From: Heterobilharzia americana
Lineage: Eukaryota > Platyhelminthes > Trematoda > Strigeidida > Schistosomatidae
DNA length: 64,000 nucleotides
Direction of reading: 5' to 3'
Assembly: GCA_944470555.2 (NCBI GenBank)
Contig: OX104130.1
Coordinates: forward strand, 62,067,160-62,131,159
Each line of letters begins with the position of its first letter. Positions within the stretch are counted from its first letter, which is position 1. Shown here piece after piece: positions 60,403 through 64,000 of the stretch. Made by a program: the position numbers and the translations under genes. The notes under the pieces are model-generated. The model did not search any database. It saw only the letters and a program-made list of their open reading frames with translations, and was not told the origin of the DNA.

Positions 60403-60448
60403 GTACTGCTGAGAGGTTCCACACTGGGACGAAACTGCTGTCCAGTGC
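60403..60448 (+). ncRNA. hammerhead ribozyme-like motif, SINE copy C
   Basis: Plus strand: GTACTG pairs with CAGTGC (stem I, six pairs with one wobble), GTTCC with GGGAC (stem II, five pairs), GAAA is intact, and the cleavage triplet GTC lies at 60,440-60,442 after a tiny stem III. The only fault is the core CTGAGAG in place of CTGAGGA: the G8 and A9 positions are swapped, which should abolish cleavage. Confidence 0.65.
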
Positions 60449-60579
60449 TCCCGGATTTTCAGTGGTTCCCCAACTGATGTCAGTCCATGATGAATACTAC
60501 TTCTAAAGACAATATGCTTATTATATTGTTTTTGAACTCTTTGTAAGTCATTACTAATTTCAGTCAAGTAAGTCAGTGC

Positions 60580-61055
60580 TTCCATGTGGTAGTTGAGAGA
60601 CTCGACACGTTACGAAAGGCATTTCCAACAAACTACGAACATACATCAACAACAGCTGCCACCTACACTCTCTCACTCGATACTCAAGATCATGTAGATG
60701 GCCAGAAAGTATATGCGACAAGGATCTCACTCTGGTTGGCAAGGTACCAACCAAGAACCCTTCGCCGAACAAATATGCAGAGGAAGAGAGTGGAGATGGA
60801 TTTGATTTGATTGAACTGGACTGGACATAGACTGAGAAGACGGTTTGTGGACATCAGGCACCGGGCCAGGGCAGGCCGTCGAATGGAACTAGCATGGGAA
60901 GCGACGAGTTGAGTGTCCTTGATGATGGTGACATGGAGGAGATCGTGTGAGAAAGAAATGGGAGCTGGTGTGCAGTGGTGGAGCCAGGTTAAGGAGACTG
61001 GAGGGAAGAGAGTGAAGTTGTGACGCGCTACTGAAACCCAAGGGACAAATAATAA
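60580..61055 (+). pseudogene. SR2-like RTE C-terminal and 3'-end fragment
   Basis: Plus-strand pieces ERTNQEP, RRKWRWIGL and a 3' region with TGGTGGAGCCAGGTTAAGGA, ending CTGAAACCCAAGGGACAAAT followed by an AATAATAAT-like tail near 61,048. Broken by stops and several short gaps relative to 47,130-48,040. It begins just after the SINE dimer. Confidence 0.8.
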
Positions 61056-61210
61056 TCATATAATAATGATCGGTTGACTGTCTTTTTTAAACACATTTCC
61101 TTCTAAATGATTCTTACTTGCAGCGTATGCTGTGCAGGGATGAATACAAAAGCAATTAGGCATCTTATTTGAACTCTACATTGCAGCTGTTTTCCATCTT
61201 TTCATGAAAA

Positions 61211-61374
61211 ATAACTCAGTGACTCAATGATTACGAGTTGGCCGCGAAACCCTGGGTGCGAATCTCTAAGGAACCTGGTACTAGAACGAAACGTCTGTGC
61301 ATTCCTTCCAGGCCTTTAATGGTTTTCCAACTGATGACAGGTCATGATGAACACCATCTTGGAAATATAACTCA
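61211..61374 (+). repeat. SINE copy D (monomer) with possible 8-bp target duplication
   Basis: ATAACTCA at 61,211-61,218 and 61,367-61,374 flank a 148-bp unit. It has a tRNA-like head (GACTCAATGATTACGAGTTG, B-box-like GGTGCGAATC), a decayed hammerhead block (GGTACTAGAACGAAACG, core lost) and the family 3' box CAACTGATGACAGGTCATGA. The short direct repeat may be chance. Confidence 0.6.
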
Positions 61375-62334
61375 AATTATAAGTTTATGGTCTTGAAAAG
61401 CACAGACTGCACTGTTCGTGTTGTTACGTTTAAATGCATCCATGGTGGTTATATATGCTTATTTGAATGTAACTGATTACAACCGCAGTGCAGTAGATTA
61501 TTTTGCCTATGAGCATACAAATATGCTGAGATGAGCAATACTAATACTACCAACCTGAGTTTTCCAGGCGTTAGGGGCCAATTTTTGAAAATCGTCAATA
61601 ATATGTAGAGAAATGGAGTATTATGGCATATATGCATACGCTAACATCTTTAAAAAAAAGATTTCTATCATTGCTCCTCGTTTTCTTGCCTCCCTTTACT
61701 CAATGTTCTTTTACATTTCAATATCTCTTCGACTGAATTGTTTTTCCACTTGTTCTCATACGAAGTGAAATGATGTGAGCTGGTGCTTTTTTGTGTGAAT
61801 GTTTTCCTTTGAAGTCTACATAAAAGATGGAAAACATCTTTAAGCCAGCAGGCAGATAAGTGATGTCACTGATAAGTTGTAAACTTTTACTCTAATCACT
61901 TATGTATACATACAAATGTACTACAAATATTTTAGTTAAAGACGCTCTTAACGCTTCAAACAGTATTAGAACAGTTACATTAGCCAGAGTATTAGCATAT
62001 CTGTATCTTTGAGAATAAGGGAACTAAATGTCTGTTTGGAGCAAGGAAAACTGACGGAGTGAACAAAATTTTAACTACCTGTGATTAAACAAAAAACAAG
62101 GTAACCAATATTGATTAAAGACTAATGGAACATGATATAAAGAAAGGTTAGAATTCAGTCTGACGATATTGTCCTGCCAGGTGTTTTCTGATACCTTGAC
62201 ATGTGTTTCATTGGCACCTGACAGATGTAGGATGATGCTTCAGGACTAGTCTGCTGCAAGTTCTCCCACTTTAATGATAGGAAGTGGAATGGTCACTCAC
62301 TTCAAGTAGTTGCATCAACCAAAACGGGTTGACT
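61375..62334. other. no recognised feature
   Basis: AT-rich, frames of at most 62 codons, nothing recognised. Confidence 0.3.
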
Positions 62335-62950
62335 AGATGACGAAATCTCACATCGCATACACAAGGCCCGTTTGACACTTGTCAACTTGCGTCATCTCTG
62401 CTGTCAGTTGGCAAGATATCTGACTACCTACTGAAGGATGAGTACAATGCAATGCAGAGAGTTCTGACCTGTTATACGACTGTGAGACGTTTTCGTAAAA
62501 GTTAAGAGACATGAGATGGTTACAGGATTTTGATTATAGGTGTGTTCTTGACATTGTTGATGTTTGATGGATTCACCATGTGGGTAGTGTTGATGTTAGG
62601 AGAAGGGTAGTCGATAAGGAAGTCAAGTCATTTGAACAGGTTGTGAACCTTCATCGTCTGAGATGGCTCGATCATGTACTGCGCTTGATGAGTTACCGCT
62701 TACCACAATGTGTGATGCGAAGGGAGGTTGGAATAGGTTGGAAGAGGGTTCAGGGTGGCCAGATCAAGACCTAGCACTAGTCTGTGAAGTCTCTTACTGT
62801 TGGCCTGTGGGAGATGTAGACTACCTGTTTGAGGTCTCTGGAACAAAAGAAATAAGTGGTTGAGGACTCTTGGTGAAATGGCCAGAAATGCTTGACAATG
62901 GGCCAGATGTACGCGCTCCTTGACATCTAAAGCTTGAATATTCACACTAA
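62335..62950 (+). pseudogene. RTE fragment, C-terminal region (family of the 17.7-21.6 kb element)
   Basis: Reads ARLTLVNLRHLCC-like sequence near 62,370, then VNLHRLRWLDHVLRLMSYRL at 62,640-62,700 and EVGIGWKRVQGGQIKT to 62,774. These match VMNLHRLRWLGHVLRMPSC and AEVGPGWKKVRGGQTKT of the copy at 21,130-21,260. Frameshifts and stops separate the blocks. Same strand as that copy. Confidence 0.8.
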
Positions 62951-63900
62951 TCTATATCTTCAGGTTGTTTGTTTTCTCAAACTACTTTGTCTTCTTTATA
63001 TCATTCTTTTTCTATCCACCTGTTCTTTGTATACTGACATGAAGTGTGGAAACTTGATCCGATGCACTTGTGTGTAAAGTTCGACGTTGATTTTGTCAGT
63101 CAGTTAGTCAGTCAATCAATCAGTATAAACACAAGATCTGACAGTAGTGTCTTTACTATACTTACTATACTTCATATCAGTAGATTAGGATCCAGGGCAT
63201 CAAGATGAAGGACAGGAATCGAGTAGAACGTGACGAAAAGCAGTAGAATATAATAAAAAACTTAACCATTTTACTTGATTTGTTTGTCCTGTCACACAGT
63301 GAAACAGTATTGCTTACTGGATAACGTTTTAGACAAAATTTACTGTCCATATTCATATCGTATCTTGATATGACTATAGAAAACAAATTGTGTCCGAAAC
63401 ATAGTTCAGTGTGTGTGTGATAAATCAACTAAATCAACTAAAATGAGAGTCATAGAAGCTGATGGGAAAGAAAAAAGGGGGATAAGAAACTACAAATCGT
63501 AATATCATGGTAGATTTTAGACTGAAACCGTTATGCCTAAGGATTCTGACAAGGAATAATTTGGTGGTTGGATAATTCGAACTTAGGTTGTTTTCACTTT
63601 ATTAAATTACTTCTTGACAGACATTACTTCATAAGAGTTTAACTACTGTATGTAACCTTCCTTTCATACATTTTGATTCAATGTATTGAGGAGCGTGGTA
63701 TAGAAAGTGACAACAGTTTGTATTAGTTCTGCCGTTATAAGGTGATTTCTCTTTTGGAACACGCTATTGGTCTTTATACAACCACTATTCTGGTAATCAA
63801 GTAGACAATAATTATTCGCAAAATGTCATTTAGAGCAGCTTGACGTATTCCTAAGTTCTTCTAGTTAACAACATAACCACCTTCAATCATCACACAGTAT
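62951..63900. other. no recognised gene; short CAGT/CAAT repeat
   Basis: A (CAGT)/(CAAT) simple tract lies at about 63,095-63,124. An 83-codon minus frame (63,428-63,177) is unrecognised. Confidence 0.3.
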
Positions 63901-63934
63901 CAGTATAAGTCTACCAAACTGTAGCTGTCTCAGG
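63901..63934 (+). repeat. fragment of the 57.2-57.6 kb retroposon family
   Basis: CAGTATAAGTCTACCAAACT followed by GTAGCTGTCTCAGG matches 57,274-57,312 (TATAAATACTAGTCTACCAA, ACTGCGGCTATTTCAG). Only this end segment is visible. Confidence 0.5.
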
Positions 63935-64000
63935 TAATTACTGTATCAAGCATATGAGGGTAATTTTGTGTGAACTGAATTCTTTCTAATGTTTTCACTT

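Larger units (their letters stand above)
59867..60516. mobile_element. head-to-head inverted SINE dimer (copies B and C) with 12-bp target duplication
   Basis: AAAGACAATATG is present at 59,867-59,878 and 60,505-60,516. Between them copy B (about 60,173 to 59,905, minus) and copy C (about 60,300 to 60,504, plus) face away from each other, tails outward. Each has a tRNA-like head and a hammerhead scaffold. Shared 5' sequence is visible as CACCCAAGGTCTTCAGTCAG at 60,151 and its reverse complement around 60,312-60,331. B is longer than C in the segment before the head. The tRNA-like head of B reads TGGATGGTTAACGCG with B box GAGTTCGATCC. Confidence 0.7.

Noticed and set aside
1..64000. CRISPR arrays, operons or bacterial-type regulatory sites.
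   Set aside because: The sequence is eukaryotic, and no array of identical spaced repeats was seen.

Overview
The window looks like repeat-rich, mostly non-coding nuclear DNA of a flatworm, most likely a blood fluke (Schistosoma or a close relative). The clues are: two Ty3/gypsy LTR retrotransposons of the CsRn1/Boudicca type, with the unusual CHCC gag knuckle and, in one copy, a tRNA-Trp-like primer site; two RTE-type non-LTR families of the schistosome SR2 kind; CR1-like fragments; short retroposons that combine a tRNA-like head with a hammerhead-ribozyme scaffold; and one candidate gene with a 36-nt intron, a size typical of schistosome micro-introns. No complete host gene, rRNA or functional tRNA was found.

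Layout. 1-4.8 kb: two converging, dead CR1-like elements. 4.8-7.4 kb: no clear repeats; one candidate host exon pair with a micro-intron (minus strand). 7.4-12.5 kb: gypsy element 1 (+), with two 344-bp LTRs, a 4-bp target duplication and a heavily broken coding region. 12.5-17.7 kb: a degenerate ~40-bp tandem array, a DUF4806-like pseudo-exon and a small RTE fragment. 17.7-21.6 kb: a nearly full-length but broken RTE element (+). 22-26.6 kb: AT-rich, nothing recognised apart from one RTE scrap.

26.7-54.2 kb is one large inverted repeat. The right arm is 48,043-54,151. The left arm is 26,662-28,049 plus 34,636-39,357, split by gypsy element 2 (minus strand) and by a duplicated flank. The inner arms are both exactly 4,722 bp and nearly identical, around an 8.7-kb spacer. 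The right arm keeps the empty target site of gypsy 2, so the palindrome predates that insertion. Gypsy 2 has a long open pol frame but lacks its normal 5' end. Where its leader and 5' LTR junction should be, there is an identical 1,031-bp copy of the DNA flanking the other LTR.

54-64 kb: short retroposons and RTE tails. Two of the retroposon insertions are tail-out inverted composites flanked by perfect 12- and 14-bp direct repeats, an arrangement that may reflect an undescribed insertion mode. Three copies of the hammerhead family together show all the parts of a canonical ribozyme, but each copy carries a different inactivating change.
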